Assembly: GCF_013337765.1 (NCBI RefSeq)
Contig: NZ_VBSB01000003.1
Coordinates: 372,001 to 436,000, forward strand
Reading direction: 5' to 3'
Source: Mycolicibacterium sphagni
Lineage (GTDB): Bacteria; Actinomycetota; Actinomycetes; Mycobacteriales; Mycobacteriaceae
DNA length: 64,000 bases
A program made the translations under genes and the position numbers. The stretch's first letter is position 1. Every line of letters begins with the position of its first letter. A model generated the notes under the pieces. The model saw nothing but the letters and a program-made list of their open reading frames with translations, had not been told where the DNA came from and searched no databases. Positions 1-13,343 of the stretch are shown here, piece after piece.

Positions 1-897
1 ACCGAAATGGGCTTGATGGCAGCGGGTGTGGCGCAGGTCAAGATGTTCTCCGACGACGGCATCTGCGTGCACGACCCGCTGGTGATGCGCCGGGCACTGG
101 AGTACGCCACCGGTCTGGGGGTGCTGATCGCCCAGCATGCCGAGGAGCCGCGGCTCACTGTCGGCGCCGTCGCCCACGAAGGCCCCAACGCCGCCCGGCT
201 CGGCCTGGCCGGCTGGCCGCGCGCCGCCGAGGAATCGATCGTGGCCCGCGACGCGCTGCTGGCCCGCGACGCCGGCGCCCGGGTGCACATCTGCCACGCC
301 TCCACGGCCGGGACCGTCGAGCTCATCAAATGGGCTAAACAGCAGGGTATTTCGATCACTGCCGAGGTCACCCCGCACCACCTCCTGCTCGACGACAGCC
401 GGCTGGCCAGCTATGACGGCGTGAACCGGGTCAACCCGCCGCTGCGGGAGGACACCGACGCGCAGGCGCTGCGCCAGGCACTGGCCGACGGGGTGCTCGA
501 CTGTGTGGCCACCGACCACGCGCCGCACGCCGAGCACGAGAAGTGCTGCGAGTTCTCGAAGGCCCGGCCGGGCATGCTGGGCCTGCAGACCGCGCTGTCG
601 GTCGTCGTCGAGACGATGGTGCAGACCGGCCTGCTGGACTGGCGCGGTGTGGCGCGAGTGATGAGCGAGAACCCGGCCCGCATCGTCGGGCTGGACGACC
701 AGGGTCGCCCGCTGGAGGTGGGGGAGCCCGCCAACCTCGTCATTGTCGACCCAGACGGCACCTGGATCGTCGATGGCACCGAGCTGGCCAGCCGCTCGGC
801 CAACACCCCGTTCGCGGCGATGACGTTGCCCGCGACGGTCACCGCGACGCTGCTGCGGGGCACAGTGACGGCTCGGGATGGGAAGAGCCCAGCGTGA
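1..897 (+). CDS. pyrC: Dihydroorotase, 5'-truncated by the window edge
   Basis: Cytosolic class I dihydroorotase of pyrimidine synthesis, interconverting carbamoyl-aspartate and dihydroorotate. The reading frame is open at base 1, so only the C-terminal 298 residues of a roughly 430-residue enzyme are present and the N-terminal HxH metal motif lies outside. Visible active-site elements are KMFSDDG (the Asp of class I enzymes), the His of QHAEEP, HICHAST, and the metal Asp in VATDHAPH. The stop overlaps the GTG of the next gene (GTGA). It heads the pyr/car operon in the same order as M. tuberculosis Rv1381-Rv1385. Confidence 0.95.
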   Translation, partial: TEMGLMAAGVAQVKMFSDDGICVHDPLVMRRALEYATGLGVLIAQHAEEPRLTVGAVAHEGPNAARLGLAGWPRAAEESIVARDALLARDAGARVHICHASTAGTVELIKWAKQQGISITAEVTPHHLLLDDSRLASYDGVNRVNPPLREDTDAQALRQALADGVLDCVATDHAPHAEHEKCCEFSKARPGMLGLQTALSVVVETMVQTGLLDWRGVARVMSENPARIVGLDDQGRPLEVGEPANLVIVDPDGTWIVDGTELASRSANTPFAAMTLPATVTATLLRGTVTARDGKSPA

Positions 898-1391
898 ACA
901 CCGGCACGGCGATCGGGGCGTACATCTTCGCCTTTGTGATCGTCGTCATCATCGGCGTGCTGATCGGGCGCATGCTGCGTGGCTGGAAACACCGCGGCAA
1001 ACGGCAGCTCGCGCTGGTGGGTGAACTGCCGGCGGTGCCCGACTTGCTGAGCTCGGCCATCGTCGCACCGACCAGAGGCCTCTACGTCGGCAGTACTCTG
1101 GCGGGCAACTGGCTGGAACGGATTGCCGCAGGCGACTTGGGTTTCCGATCCAAGGCGGTGCTGACCCGCTATCCCGAGGGAATCCTGCTGGAACGCTCCG
1201 GCGCGACCCCGATCTGGATCCCGGAGGATGCGATCGCGGGCATCCGTGCCGAGCGTGCGTTGGCGGGAAAAGTGGCGGGCATCCTGGCGATTCGCTGGCG
1301 GCTGCCGTCGGGCACCGAGATTGACACAGGCTTTCGCGGCGACGACCGCAGTGACTATGCACGATGGACGACAACAGGAGAAGCAGCGTGA
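894..1391 (+). CDS. Membrane-anchored PH-like conserved protein (Rv1382-like)
   Basis: A 165-residue protein with one N-terminal membrane helix (about residues 5-24, ending in [11 protein letters not shown], which suggests a cytoplasmic remainder). The soluble part looks like a bacterial PH-type beta domain ([21 protein letters not shown]). GTG start overlaps the pyrC stop, and its own stop overlaps the carA GTG. It sits where Rv1382 sits in M. tuberculosis. Its function is unknown; the tight coupling to pyrC and carA shows co-expression but does not prove a role in pyrimidine synthesis. Confidence 0.85.
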   Translation: MNTGTAIGAYIFAFVIVVIIGVLIGRMLRGWKHRGKRQLALVGELPAVPDLLSSAIVAPTRGLYVGSTLAGNWLERIAAGDLGFRSKAVLTRYPEGILLERSGATPIWIPEDAIAGIRAERALAGKVAGILAIRWRLPSGTEIDTGFRGDDRSDYARWTTTGEAA

Positions 1392-2512
1392 CGGGTAAAG
1401 CCCATCTGATATTGGAAGACGGGCGGGTCTATACCGGCACCGAATTCGGTGCGGCCGGAGAGACTCTCGGCGAAGCGGTGTTCTCCACCGGGATGTCCGG
1501 CTACCAGGAGACGTTGACCGACCCCAGTTATCACCGCCAGATCGTGGTGGCCACCGCCCCGCAGATCGGCAACACCGGCTGGAACCACGAAGATGCCGAA
1601 AGCCGCGGCGACAAGATCTGGGTGGCCGGCTATGTGGTGCGCGACCCCTCGCCACGTGCCTCGAACTGGCGGGCGACCGGAACGCTGGACGACGAGCTCA
1701 AGCGCCAGCGCATCGTCGGCATCGCCGGTGTCGACACCCGCGCGATCGTGCGCCACCTGCGCTCGCAGGGCTCGATGAAGGCCGGGGTGTTCTCCGGGCC
1801 CGCGCTGGCCGATACCGACGAGCTGCTGCGCCGCGTGCGCAGCCAGCCCGCCATGCTCGGCGCCGATCTGGCCGGCGAGGTCAGTACACCGGAGAGCTAT
1901 ATCGTCGATCCCGTTGGGCCGCAACGGTTCACCGTCGTCGCACTCGACCTCGGCATCAAGACGAACACGCCACGCAACTTCGCCAAGCGCGGCATCCGCA
2001 CCCACGTGCTCTCGTCCGCGGCGACCTTCGAGCAGATCGCCGAATTGAAGCCGGACGGGGTGTTCCTGTCCAACGGGCCAGGAGACCCGGCCACCGCCGA
2101 CCACGTTGTCGGGGTCACCAGGGAGGTTCTCGGGGCCGAGATCCCGCTGTTCGGAATCTGTTTCGGAAATCAGATCCTGGGCCGGGCGCTGGGGCGGTCC
2201 ACCTACAAGATGGTGTTCGGCCACCGCGGCATCAACGTGCCGGTGATCGACCACGCCACCGGCACTGTCGCGATCACCGCGCAGAACCACGGCTTCGCGC
2301 TGGAAGGTGAGGCCGGTGAGCACTTCGACACCGACTTCGGCCGAGCACTGGTCAGCCACACCTGCGCCAACGACGGCGTCGTCGAAGGCATCAAACTCGC
2401 CAACGGAAAGGCCTTTTCGGTGCAGTACCACCCGGAGGCGGCGGCCGGACCCCATGACGCGAACTACCTGTTCGACCAATTCGTGGACCTGATGGACAAG
2501 GGGAAGCGCTAA
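1388..2512 (+). CDS. carA: Carbamoyl-phosphate synthase small (glutaminase) subunit
   Basis: Class I glutamine amidotransferase subunit that passes ammonia to CarB to make carbamoyl phosphate for pyrimidines and arginine. 374 residues. The N-terminal CPSase domain carries [11 protein letters not shown]. The GATase triad is visible as the Cys of FGICFGNQ and the His and Glu of [11 protein letters not shown] 1388 is preferred over the upstream in-frame ATG at 1364 because AGGAG (1376-1380) is well spaced before it, and the GTGA overlap with the previous stop is typical of this operon. The carB start follows the stop immediately. Confidence 0.95.
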   Translation: MTGKAHLILEDGRVYTGTEFGAAGETLGEAVFSTGMSGYQETLTDPSYHRQIVVATAPQIGNTGWNHEDAESRGDKIWVAGYVVRDPSPRASNWRATGTLDDELKRQRIVGIAGVDTRAIVRHLRSQGSMKAGVFSGPALADTDELLRRVRSQPAMLGADLAGEVSTPESYIVDPVGPQRFTVVALDLGIKTNTPRNFAKRGIRTHVLSSAATFEQIAELKPDGVFLSNGPGDPATADHVVGVTREVLGAEIPLFGICFGNQILGRALGRSTYKMVFGHRGINVPVIDHATGTVAITAQNHGFALEGEAGEHFDTDFGRALVSHTCANDGVVEGIKLANGKAFSVQYHPEAAAGPHDANYLFDQFVDLMDKGKR

Positions 2513-5846
<3,334 letters not shown>

Positions 5847-5854
<8 letters not shown>

Positions 5855-6707
5855 GCCCATGCCGATCCCCGAGTCGCTTCGCTCCTGCCCGCCGGGGTTC
5901 GGCGCCCGGCTGGCCGCCGCGATCGCCGCGCGCGGACCATTGTGCCTCGGCATCGATCCGCACCCGGAACTGTTGCGTGCCTGGGACCTACCGGTCAGCG
6001 CCGACGGCCTGGCTCGGTTCAGCGAGATCTGCGTGCGGGCGTTCGCCGGGTTCGCGATCGTCAAGCCGCAGGTGGCGTTCTTCGAGGCTTACGGCTCAGC
6101 GGGTTTCGCGGTGCTGGAGAGCACCATGGCCGCACTGCGGGAGGTCGGGGTGTTGGTGCTGGCCGACGCCAAGCGCGGCGACATCGGGTCGACGATGGCC
6201 GCCTACGCGCAGGCCTGGGCCGGGACCGGGCCGCTGGCCGCCGACGCCGTCACCGCGTCGCCATATCTCGGATTCGGTTCACTGCAGCCACTTTTGGACC
6301 TGGCCGCCACCAACGGACGCGGCGTGTTCGTCCTCGCCGCCACGTCCAACCCGGAAGGCGCGTCAGTGCAGCGGGCGGTCGTCGGCGAGCGTACGGTGGC
6401 GCAATCCGTCGTCGATGACGCCGCTGCCGTGAACCGGGCCGGGTTACCGAACCCGGGTTCGGTCGGCGTGGTCGTCGGCGCGACGCTGGAGGTCGTGCCC
6501 GATCTCAGCGACCTGGGCGGGCCGGTCCTGGTGCCCGGCGTCGGCGCCCAGGGTGGACGCCCCGAAGCGCTCGGCGGTCTCGGGGGCGCCCGGCCGGGGC
6601 AGCTGCTGCCTGCGGTGTCGCGCGAAGTCCTGCGCTTGGGGCCGAACGCTGACGCGGTCCGCGCGGCAGGGGAGAAGCTGCGCGACGAGGTCGCCTACCT
6701 CGCCTAG
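5847..6707 (+). CDS. pyrF: Orotidine 5'-phosphate decarboxylase (type 2)
   Basis: Last step of UMP synthesis, decarboxylating OMP. 286 residues, the longer type 2 form of actinobacteria. The catalytic Lys is in [13 protein letters not shown], and GIDPH near the N-terminus binds substrate. ATG 5847 overlaps carB by 8 bp; a second in-frame ATG at 5859 is possible. The gene ends the operon. Its TAG stop interlocks with the ctaD stop on the other strand within the tetranucleotide CTAG (6704-6707), so the two convergent genes share their last bases. Confidence 0.95.
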
Positions 6708-8404
6708 GTCTCGTGCGACCCGCCGACGTGGGATTCGGCGCGCATCCGCTCGATCATGTGCGGGTAGTGCAGCTCGAAAGCGGGCCGCTCCGAACGGATC
6801 CGGGGCAGCTCGGTGAAGTTGTGCCGCGGCGGCGGGCACGAGGTCGCCCACTCCAGCGAGTTGCCGTAGCCCCACGGATCGTCGACGGTGACGATCTCGC
6901 CGTAGCGCCAACTGCGAAACACGTTCCACAGGAACGGGAGCATCGACACACCGAGGATGAAGGCGCCGACCGTCGAGATGATGTTCAGCGTGGTGAACCC
7001 GTCGCCCGGCAGGTAGTCGGCGTAGCGGCGCGGCAGGCCCGCGTTGCCGAGCCAGTGCTGCACCAGGAACGTGGTGTGGAAGCCGATGAAGGTCAGCCAG
7101 AAGTGGTACTTGCCGAGGCGCTCGTCGAGCAGGCGGCCGGTCATTTTCGGGAACCAGAAGTAGATGCCGGCGTAAGTCGCGAACACGATCACGCCGAACA
7201 ACACGTAATGGAAGTGCGCGACAACGAAATACGTGTCGCTCACGTGGAAGTCCAATGGTGGGCTGGCCAGCAGCACGCCGGACAGGCCACCGAGCAAGAA
7301 GGTCACCAGGAAGCCGAGGGAGAACAGCATCGGCGTCTCGAATGTCAGCCGGCCCTTCCACATCGTGCCGATCCAGTTGAAGAACTTGATGCCGGTGGGC
7401 ACCGCGATCAGGAACGTCATGAAGCTGAAGAACGGCAGCAGCACCGCACCCGTGACGTACATGTGGTGGGCCCACACCGCCACCGAGAGCGCCGCGATGC
7501 TGATCGTGGCGTAGATCAGGGTGGTGTAGCCGAAGATCGGCTTCCGGGAGAACACCGGGAAGATCTCCGAGACGATGCCGAAGAACGGCAGCGCCAGTAC
7601 GTAGACCTCCGGGTGCCCGAAGAACCAGAACAGGTGCTGGAACAACATGATTCCGCCGTTGGCGGGGTCATAGATGTGCGCACCGAGCCGGCGGTCGGCC
7701 GCCAGGCCGAACAGCGCGGCGGTCAGCAGCGGGAAGATGATCAGCACCAGGATCGACGTGACGAAGATGTTCCAGGTGAAGATCGGCATCCGGAACATGG
7801 TCATGCCGGGGGCGCGCATGCACACGATCGTGGTGATCATGTTGACCGCGCCCAGGATGGTGCCCAGACCACCGACCGCGACGCCCAGGATCCACAGGTC
7901 GGCACCGGCACCCGGGCTGTGGGCCGCGTCCGACAGCGGGACGTAGATGGTCCAGCCGAAGTCGGCGGCACCGCCGGGGGTGATGAAGCCGGCCAGCGCG
8001 ATCATCGCGCCAAATACGAAGAGCCAGAAGGACAATGCGTTCAGCCGGGGGAAGGCGACGTCGGGGGCGCCGATCTGCAGCGGCAGCACCAGGTTGGCGA
8101 ACCCGAACACGATCGGCGTCGCGTAGAACAGCAGCATCGCCGTGCCGTGCATGGTGAACAACTGGTTGTACTGCTCATTGGACAGGAACTGCAGGCCCGG
8201 CACCGCCAGCTCAGCGCGGATGAACAAGGCCATCAACCCGGCGATCACGAAGAAGATGAAGCAGGCAACCACGTACATGATCCCGATCAGCTTGTGATCG
8301 GTCGTCGTGACCAGCTTGTAGACCAGATTTCCCTTGGGACCTGTCCGGTCGGGGAAAGGGCGGGTTGCCTGCAGAACGGCAGCCTCGGGGGCCTCAGAAA
8401 CCAC
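6704..8404 (-). CDS. ctaD: Cytochrome c oxidase subunit I (aa3-type)
   Basis: Catalytic membrane subunit of the aa3 terminal oxidase, carrying haem a, the haem a3-CuB centre and proton channels. About 566 residues with 12 predicted helices, very close to M. tuberculosis CtaD (Rv3043c). Key signatures are the haem ligand in TMHGTAML, the CuB block [10 protein letters not shown] and the two adjacent His in VWAHHMY, and HFHYVLFG for the haem a/a3 ligands. GTG 8404 is preferred because GGGAGA precedes it and the N-terminus VVSEAPEA then matches known CtaD; ATG 8422 or 8419 would add six or five residues. In M. tuberculosis ctaD is elsewhere and PE/PPE genes lie here. Confidence 0.93.
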   Translation of the reverse strand: MVSEAPEAAVLQATRPFPDRTGPKGNLVYKLVTTTDHKLIGIMYVVACFIFFVIAGLMALFIRAELAVPGLQFLSNEQYNQLFTMHGTAMLLFYATPIVFGFANLVLPLQIGAPDVAFPRLNALSFWLFVFGAMIALAGFITPGGAADFGWTIYVPLSDAAHSPGAGADLWILGVAVGGLGTILGAVNMITTIVCMRAPGMTMFRMPIFTWNIFVTSILVLIIFPLLTAALFGLAADRRLGAHIYDPANGGIMLFQHLFWFFGHPEVYVLALPFFGIVSEIFPVFSRKPIFGYTTLIYATISIAALSVAVWAHHMYVTGAVLLPFFSFMTFLIAVPTGIKFFNWIGTMWKGRLTFETPMLFSLGFLVTFLLGGLSGVLLASPPLDFHVSDTYFVVAHFHYVLFGVIVFATYAGIYFWFPKMTGRLLDERLGKYHFWLTFIGFHTTFLVQHWLGNAGLPRRYADYLPGDGFTTLNIISTVGAFILGVSMLPFLWNVFRSWRYGEIVTVDDPWGYGNSLEWATSCPPPRHNFTELPRIRSERPAFELHYPHMIERMRAESHVGGSHET

Positions 8405-8502
8405 GATGTCTCCCAACATCATTCCTGGTGCACCCTGCGAGCACTTTAGCCCGCAAGCGCGGATCGCGCCGCAGTTACCCGTCCGCGACGCGATCCGGAG
8501 CG

Positions 8503-8940
8503 TCACAGCGGAATCCACACTCCGAACAGCCAGAAGCCCCAGTTCTGGTAGCCAGGGTCAAACACCGGGGTGACCCAGTTGCCGCCGTAGTTGAACGGCT
8601 GATGATCCCAGCGGCCCTGATCGATACCGCGCCAGCCCAGATCGGGCGGCGGGGGACGCCAGCCGCGGTCGTCGCCGCCACGCCATTGCGGCCCACCAGG
8701 CCCGCCACCAGGGCCTCCGCGCCAGTCGGCCGGGCCGGGGCCGCGGCGATCCGGCGGGGGACCGCCAGGGCCGCGCTCACCGGGTCTCTGGCAGCCTTGG
8801 AACCCGCACGGGCCCCCCGGCCCGCCTGGGCCGGGCTCGGCGAGCGCGGGCGCCGCTCCCACCGTCAGCCCCGCGATCGTGATCCCGACCGCCGCTACGG
8901 CAATCCGGCCGGCAACGCGGGTGGAATGGGTGATGGACAT
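8503..8940 (-). CDS. Small secreted Pro/Gly/Trp-rich protein
   Basis: A 145-residue protein with a clear Sec signal peptide (hydrophobic stretch at residues 11-30, likely cleavage after APALA). The mature part is a low-complexity Gly/Pro/Arg-rich linker with repeated PGGP units and two Cys (CGFQGC). It ends in an aromatic C-terminal segment ([19 protein letters not shown], then WIPL). GAAGGGG lies a few bases before the ATG. It is expected outside the membrane. I recognise no enzyme domain; it resembles proline-rich exported mycobacterial proteins of unknown function. It is upstream of ctaD on the same strand, 98 bp apart. Confidence 0.75.
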   Translation of the reverse strand: MSITHSTRVAGRIAVAAVGITIAGLTVGAAPALAEPGPGGPGGPCGFQGCQRPGERGPGGPPPDRRGPGPADWRGGPGGGPGGPQWRGGDDRGWRPPPPDLGWRGIDQGRWDHQPFNYGGNWVTPVFDPGYQNWGFWLFGVWIPL

Positions 8941-9161
8941 GGCACGCCCCTTCGAGGTTCGAATCAGCCACTGAAAACCCCGACACGACCCACGCTAGGT
9001 AGCCCGGCTATGCAAAATCTGTCGCGCGGCTGTGTGTGCGGTAAGTGACCGTCGACGGCGGCTTCGACACGCCCGACACGCCGCGACCTGGCTGTGAGGT
9101 GAAATTTGACCTCAACCGGGTGCCCGCGCGGAGCGCCCCGCTGTCGGCCACGTGGTGCGAT

Positions 9162-9215
9162 CCCGAAAAGCCGCAGGTAGACGGCTATTTTTCGGGCGAT
9201 CATCGGACTCCCGAA
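9162..9215 (+). promoter_or_regulatory. Two mutually exclusive hairpins upstream of mihF
   Basis: CCCGAAAAGCCG (9162-9173) can pair with the following CGGCT..TTTTCGGG (9182-9196), leaving a small bulge. The TTCGGG at 9191-9196 can instead pair with CCCGAA at 9210-9215 across a 13-nt loop. The shared strand makes the two stems exclusive, as in attenuators or switches. That arrangement is seen directly; transcription through it and any function are inferred. Confidence 0.35.
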
Positions 9216-9238
9216 TGCCCCTGAAATCGGCTCGGAGC

Positions 9239-9264
9239 GTTGTCCCGACAGCTGTCCAGACAAC
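9239..9264. promoter_or_regulatory. 26-bp dyad, candidate operator upstream of mihF
   Basis: Outer arms GTTGTC (9239-9244) and GACAAC (9259-9264) share one centre with an inner perfect palindrome GACAGCTGTC (9247-9256). Only two base pairs of the 26-bp dyad mismatch. It also reads as two TGTCNNGACA units. It lies about 145 bp before mihF and overlaps the -35 position of the candidate -10 TATCCT, which fits a repressor or activator site. I cannot name the regulator. Confidence 0.4.
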
Positions 9265-9409
9265 ATGATCTTGGGCCATATCCTGCGGGTTTGCACCGGT
9301 AAGCAGGGGGTGGGGTTAGATTTCGTCAGGTGGCGTGGGTACGGTCGCTGTCGCTGGCTGAAGTACCCGGCCCAGGCAAAACAATGATGGTGATGAGACG
9401 GAGGAACCC

Positions 9410-9733
9410 GTGGCCCTTCCCCAGTTGACCGACGAGCAGCGCGCAGCCGCGTTGGAGAAGGCTGCTGCCGCGCGTCGCGCACGAGCTGAGCTCAAGGATC
9501 GGCTCAAGCGTGGTGGCACCAACCTCAAGCAGGTGCTCAAGGACGCTGAGTCCGACGAGGTTCTCGGCAAGATGAAGGTTTCCGCACTGCTGGAAGCCCT
9601 GCCCAAGGTGGGCAAGGTCAAGGCGCAGGAAATCATGACCGAACTGGAGATCGCCCCGACGCGCCGCCTGCGTGGCCTCGGCGATCGGCAGCGCAAGGCA
9701 CTGCTGGAAAAGTTCGACTTCACTTCCGACTGA
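9410..9733 (+). CDS. mihF: Mycobacterial integration host factor
   Basis: Small basic nucleoid protein of the actinobacterial IHF type that binds and bends DNA through an alpha-helical arm plus a helix-two-turn-helix module. 107 residues, the size of the experimentally studied mIHF rather than the longer form sometimes annotated in M. tuberculosis. The N-terminal helix is rich in Ala/Arg/Glu; the H2TH part includes [14 protein letters not shown] and the Arg-rich [14 protein letters not shown] 9410 follows GGAGG with 5-nt spacing. gmk begins 2 bp downstream, the usual mycobacterial order. Confidence 0.95.
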   Translation: MALPQLTDEQRAAALEKAAAARRARAELKDRLKRGGTNLKQVLKDAESDEVLGKMKVSALLEALPKVGKVKAQEIMTELEIAPTRRLRGLGDRQRKALLEKFDFTSD

Positions 9734-9735
9734 GA

Positions 9736-10350
9736 GTGAATGCCGGCGGAGGGCCGGACAGCGCGGGCATAACGCCCGACCACCGCGGCCGTGGCCGAGT
9801 GGTGGTGCTGTCCGGGCCATCCGGGGTAGGGAAGTCGACAGTCGTTGGCCGCCTGCGCACGCAGGTGCCCGATTTGCATTTCAGCGTGTCGGCGACCACC
9901 AGGGACCGGCGCCCCGGTGAAGTGGACGGCGTCGACTACCACTTCGTCACTCCCGCGCAGTTCCAGCAGTTGATCGACGGTGGTCAATTGCTCGAATGGG
10001 CAGAGATCCACAACGGACTGCAGCGTTCCGGCACTCTCGCCGCACCAGTGGCCGAGGCTGTGGCGGCGGGACATCCTGTCCTGATCGAGGTCGACCTGGC
10101 CGGCGCCGAAGCCGTCAAACGGGCGATGCCCGAGGCGTTGACGGTGTTCCTGGCGCCACCCAGCTGGGAGGCGCTCGAACAGCGGCTGACCGACCGCGGC
10201 ACCGAAACCCCGGAGGTGCGGGCGCGCCGACTGGCCACCGCCCGCGCCGAACTGGCCGCTCAGGGCGGGTTCGATGTCGTCGTGGTGAACAGCCAATTGG
10301 ATTCGACCTGCGCTGAATTGGTATCCTTGCTGGTGGGCGCGCAAGATTGA
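9736..10350 (+). CDS. gmk: Guanylate kinase
   Basis: Phosphorylates GMP to GDP with ATP in the cytosol. 204 residues. The P-loop reads [11 protein letters not shown], preceded by a short disordered extension as in other mycobacterial Gmk proteins. The GMP-binding region is seen in [20 protein letters not shown], followed by [13 protein letters not shown] 9736 is used; an ATG at 9740 is out of frame. It is co-transcribed with mihF (2-bp gap) and probably with rpoZ 74 bp downstream. Confidence 0.95.
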   Translation: MNAGGGPDSAGITPDHRGRGRVVVLSGPSGVGKSTVVGRLRTQVPDLHFSVSATTRDRRPGEVDGVDYHFVTPAQFQQLIDGGQLLEWAEIHNGLQRSGTLAAPVAEAVAAGHPVLIEVDLAGAEAVKRAMPEALTVFLAPPSWEALEQRLTDRGTETPEVRARRLATARAELAAQGGFDVVVVNSQLDSTCAELVSLLVGAQD

Positions 10351-10424
10351 TGCCCCGAAGCCGGCGTGAGACGTCGATAACTCCAATTTTTTAATCCGCA
10401 CAATCCGCCAGGAAGAAGTTCTAC

Positions 10425-10727
10425 GTGACGCAAGCCAGCTCGGATCACTACGATCCGGCCCCGGGTGCCGCAACCGCCTATGACACACCGCTGGGCATCA
10501 CCAACCCGCCCATTGACGAGTTGCTGGACCGGGTGTCGAGCAAGTATGCGCTGGTCATCTACGCCGCCAAGCGCGCACGCCAGATCAACGACTACTACAA
10601 CCAGCTCGGCGACGGCATTCTCGAATACGTCGGTCCACTGGTTGAGCCTGGCCTGCAGGAGAAGCCACTGTCGATCTCGCTGCGCGAGATCCACGGCGAT
10701 CTGCTCGAACACACCGAAGGCGAGTAG
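10425..10727 (+). CDS. rpoZ: RNA polymerase omega subunit
   Basis: Omega subunit, 100 residues, which assists assembly and stability of the core RNA polymerase by holding the beta-prime C-terminus. The conserved core is visible as [22 protein letters not shown] followed by RQINDYY. A mycobacterial N-terminal extension of about 25 residues precedes it. GTG 10425 follows GGAAG. The order gmk-rpoZ-coaBC is conserved in mycobacteria. Confidence 0.95.
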   Translation: MTQASSDHYDPAPGAATAYDTPLGITNPPIDELLDRVSSKYALVIYAAKRARQINDYYNQLGDGILEYVGPLVEPGLQEKPLSISLREIHGDLLEHTEGE

Positions 10728-10749
10728 CTCACCAAGCCCGGGCTAGTTG

Positions 10750-11994
10750 ATGAACCGCAAGCGGATCATCGTCGGCGTCGCCGGAGGCATCGCCGCATAC
10801 AAGGCGTGCTCGGTGGTCCGTCAGCTCAGCGAGGCCGGGCATGACGTCCGCGTCGTCCCCACCGAATCGGCATTGCGATTCGTCGGCGCCGCGACGTTCG
10901 AGGCGCTCTCCGGGCATCCGGTCCGCACCGGCGTCTTCACCGACGTCGACGAAGTCCCGCACGTCCGGCTCGGGCAGGAAGCTGACCTCGTCGTCGTCGC
11001 GCCGGCCACCGCGGATCTGCTGGCCCGCGCCGTCGCAGGCCGCGCTGACGACCTGCTGACCGCGACCCTGCTGACGGCCCGCTGCCCGGTGCTATTCGTC
11101 CCGGCCATGCACACCGAGATGTGGTTGCACCCGGCCACCGTCGAGAACGTCGCGACATTGCGCAGCCGCGGCGCGGTCGTGCTCGAACCCGCCTCCGGCC
11201 GCCTCACCGGCGCCGACACCGGCCCCGGGCGGCTGCCCGAGCCCGAGGAGATCACCACCTTCGCCGAACTGCTGCTCGCTCGCTCCGATGCGCTGCCGTA
11301 CGACCTGAGCGGCATCAAGCTGCTGGTGAGCGCGGGCGGCACCCGCGAGGCCATCGATCCGGTCCGCTTCATCGGCAACCGGAGCTCCGGTAAGCAGGGT
11401 TATGCGGTGGCCAGGGTGGCCGCCCAGCGCGGCGCCGACGTCACGCTGATCGCCGGCAACACCGCCGGACTGGCCGAGCCCGCCGGCGTCGAGGTGCTGA
11501 ACATCACCTCCGCCGCGCAGCTGCACGAGGCGGTGACCAAGCACGCGCCGGACGCTCACGTCCTCGTCATGGCCGCAGCCGTCGCCGACTTCCGGCCGGC
11601 CCATGTGGAGGCCAGCAAGATCAAGAAGAAGCCCGATGTGGTGGATGCGCCGGCGATCGAGCTGGTGCGCACCGACGACGTGCTGGCCGGTGCGGTGCGC
11701 CAGCGTACCGACGGGCAGTTGCCGAATATGCGGGCCATCGTGGGTTTCGCCGCTGAGACCGGCGACCGAGAAGGCGACGTGCTCTTCCACGCCCGGGCGA
11801 AGTTGGCGCGCAAGGGGTGCGACCTTCTCGTCGTCAACGCGGTCGGCGAGGGCCGTGCCTTCGAGGTGGACAGCAACGACGGGTGGCTGCTGGGCGCCGA
11901 CGGCACCGAGGTCGCACTGGAACACGGGTCAAAGACACTGATGGCAAGTCGTATCGTGGACGCGATCGCCTCGCTGCTGCGGCGCGAGGCCTAG
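10750..11994 (+). CDS. coaBC: Bifunctional phosphopantothenoylcysteine decarboxylase / phosphopantothenate-cysteine ligase
   Basis: Two consecutive steps of coenzyme A synthesis. The N-terminal flavoprotein (HFCD) decarboxylase domain opens with VGVAGGIAAYKA and contains PAMHTEMW, the mycobacterial form of the PAMN motif. The C-terminal CTP-dependent CoaB ligase domain starts near LLVSAGGTREAIDPVR (about residue 190), with NRSSGKQGYA for nucleotide binding and KIKKKP in the active-site loop. 414 residues from ATG 10750; a TTG one codon upstream is less likely. Cytosolic and expected to be essential. Confidence 0.95.
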   Translation: MNRKRIIVGVAGGIAAYKACSVVRQLSEAGHDVRVVPTESALRFVGAATFEALSGHPVRTGVFTDVDEVPHVRLGQEADLVVVAPATADLLARAVAGRADDLLTATLLTARCPVLFVPAMHTEMWLHPATVENVATLRSRGAVVLEPASGRLTGADTGPGRLPEPEEITTFAELLLARSDALPYDLSGIKLLVSAGGTREAIDPVRFIGNRSSGKQGYAVARVAAQRGADVTLIAGNTAGLAEPAGVEVLNITSAAQLHEAVTKHAPDAHVLVMAAAVADFRPAHVEASKIKKKPDVVDAPAIELVRTDDVLAGAVRQRTDGQLPNMRAIVGFAAETGDREGDVLFHARAKLARKGCDLLVVNAVGEGRAFEVDSNDGWLLGADGTEVALEHGSKTLMASRIVDAIASLLRREA

Positions 11995-12048
11995 CGGTCG
12001 GCAGTTGGAACGGCGTCGATTCGAAGAATGTTGCGCTTAACGGTTGCG

Positions 12049-12111
12049 CGGGACGTACCGTCCCGGTTTGGTCTGTCAGGGGCGAATATATGATTCGCAG
12101 AACTAAGTTCT
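12049..12111 (+). promoter_or_regulatory. metK leader: three inverted repeats and a -10 box
   Basis: Three perfect short inverted repeats lie in 63 nt: CGGGACG-TAC-CGTCCCG (12049-12065), GCGAAT-ATATG-ATTCGC (12082-12098) and AGAAC-TAA-GTTCT (12099-12111). The second contains TATGAT (12089-12094), a strong -10 match. The first may end coaBC transcription, the second may be an operator, and the third would be in the short metK leader next to GGAAGGGA (12113-12120). No known SAM riboswitch pattern is visible. Confidence 0.5.
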
Positions 12112-12127
12112 TGGAAGGGATGACAAC

Positions 12128-13336
<1,209 letters not shown>

Positions 13337-13343
13337 TCGCGGG

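Larger units (their letters stand above)
8941..9409. other. 469-bp non-coding region between divergent genes, palindrome-rich
   Basis: No convincing coding frame. It must hold the promoters of the secreted-protein gene (leftward) and mihF (rightward). Its right half contains two competing hairpins (9162-9196 and 9191-9215) and a 26-bp dyad (9239-9264), listed separately. A TANNNT-type -10 candidate TATCCT is at 9279-9284, just downstream of the dyad. GGAGG before the mihF GTG is the ribosome site. Confidence 0.6.

Noticed and set aside
6713..8449. Long open frame antisense to ctaD (578 codons)
   Set aside because: The opposite strand encodes a near-perfect CtaD; the antisense product is a low-complexity charged sequence.
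11995..12127. SAM riboswitch upstream of metK
   Set aside because: No SAM-I, SAM-II or SAM-IV-like conserved core was seen, only short inverted repeats and a promoter.
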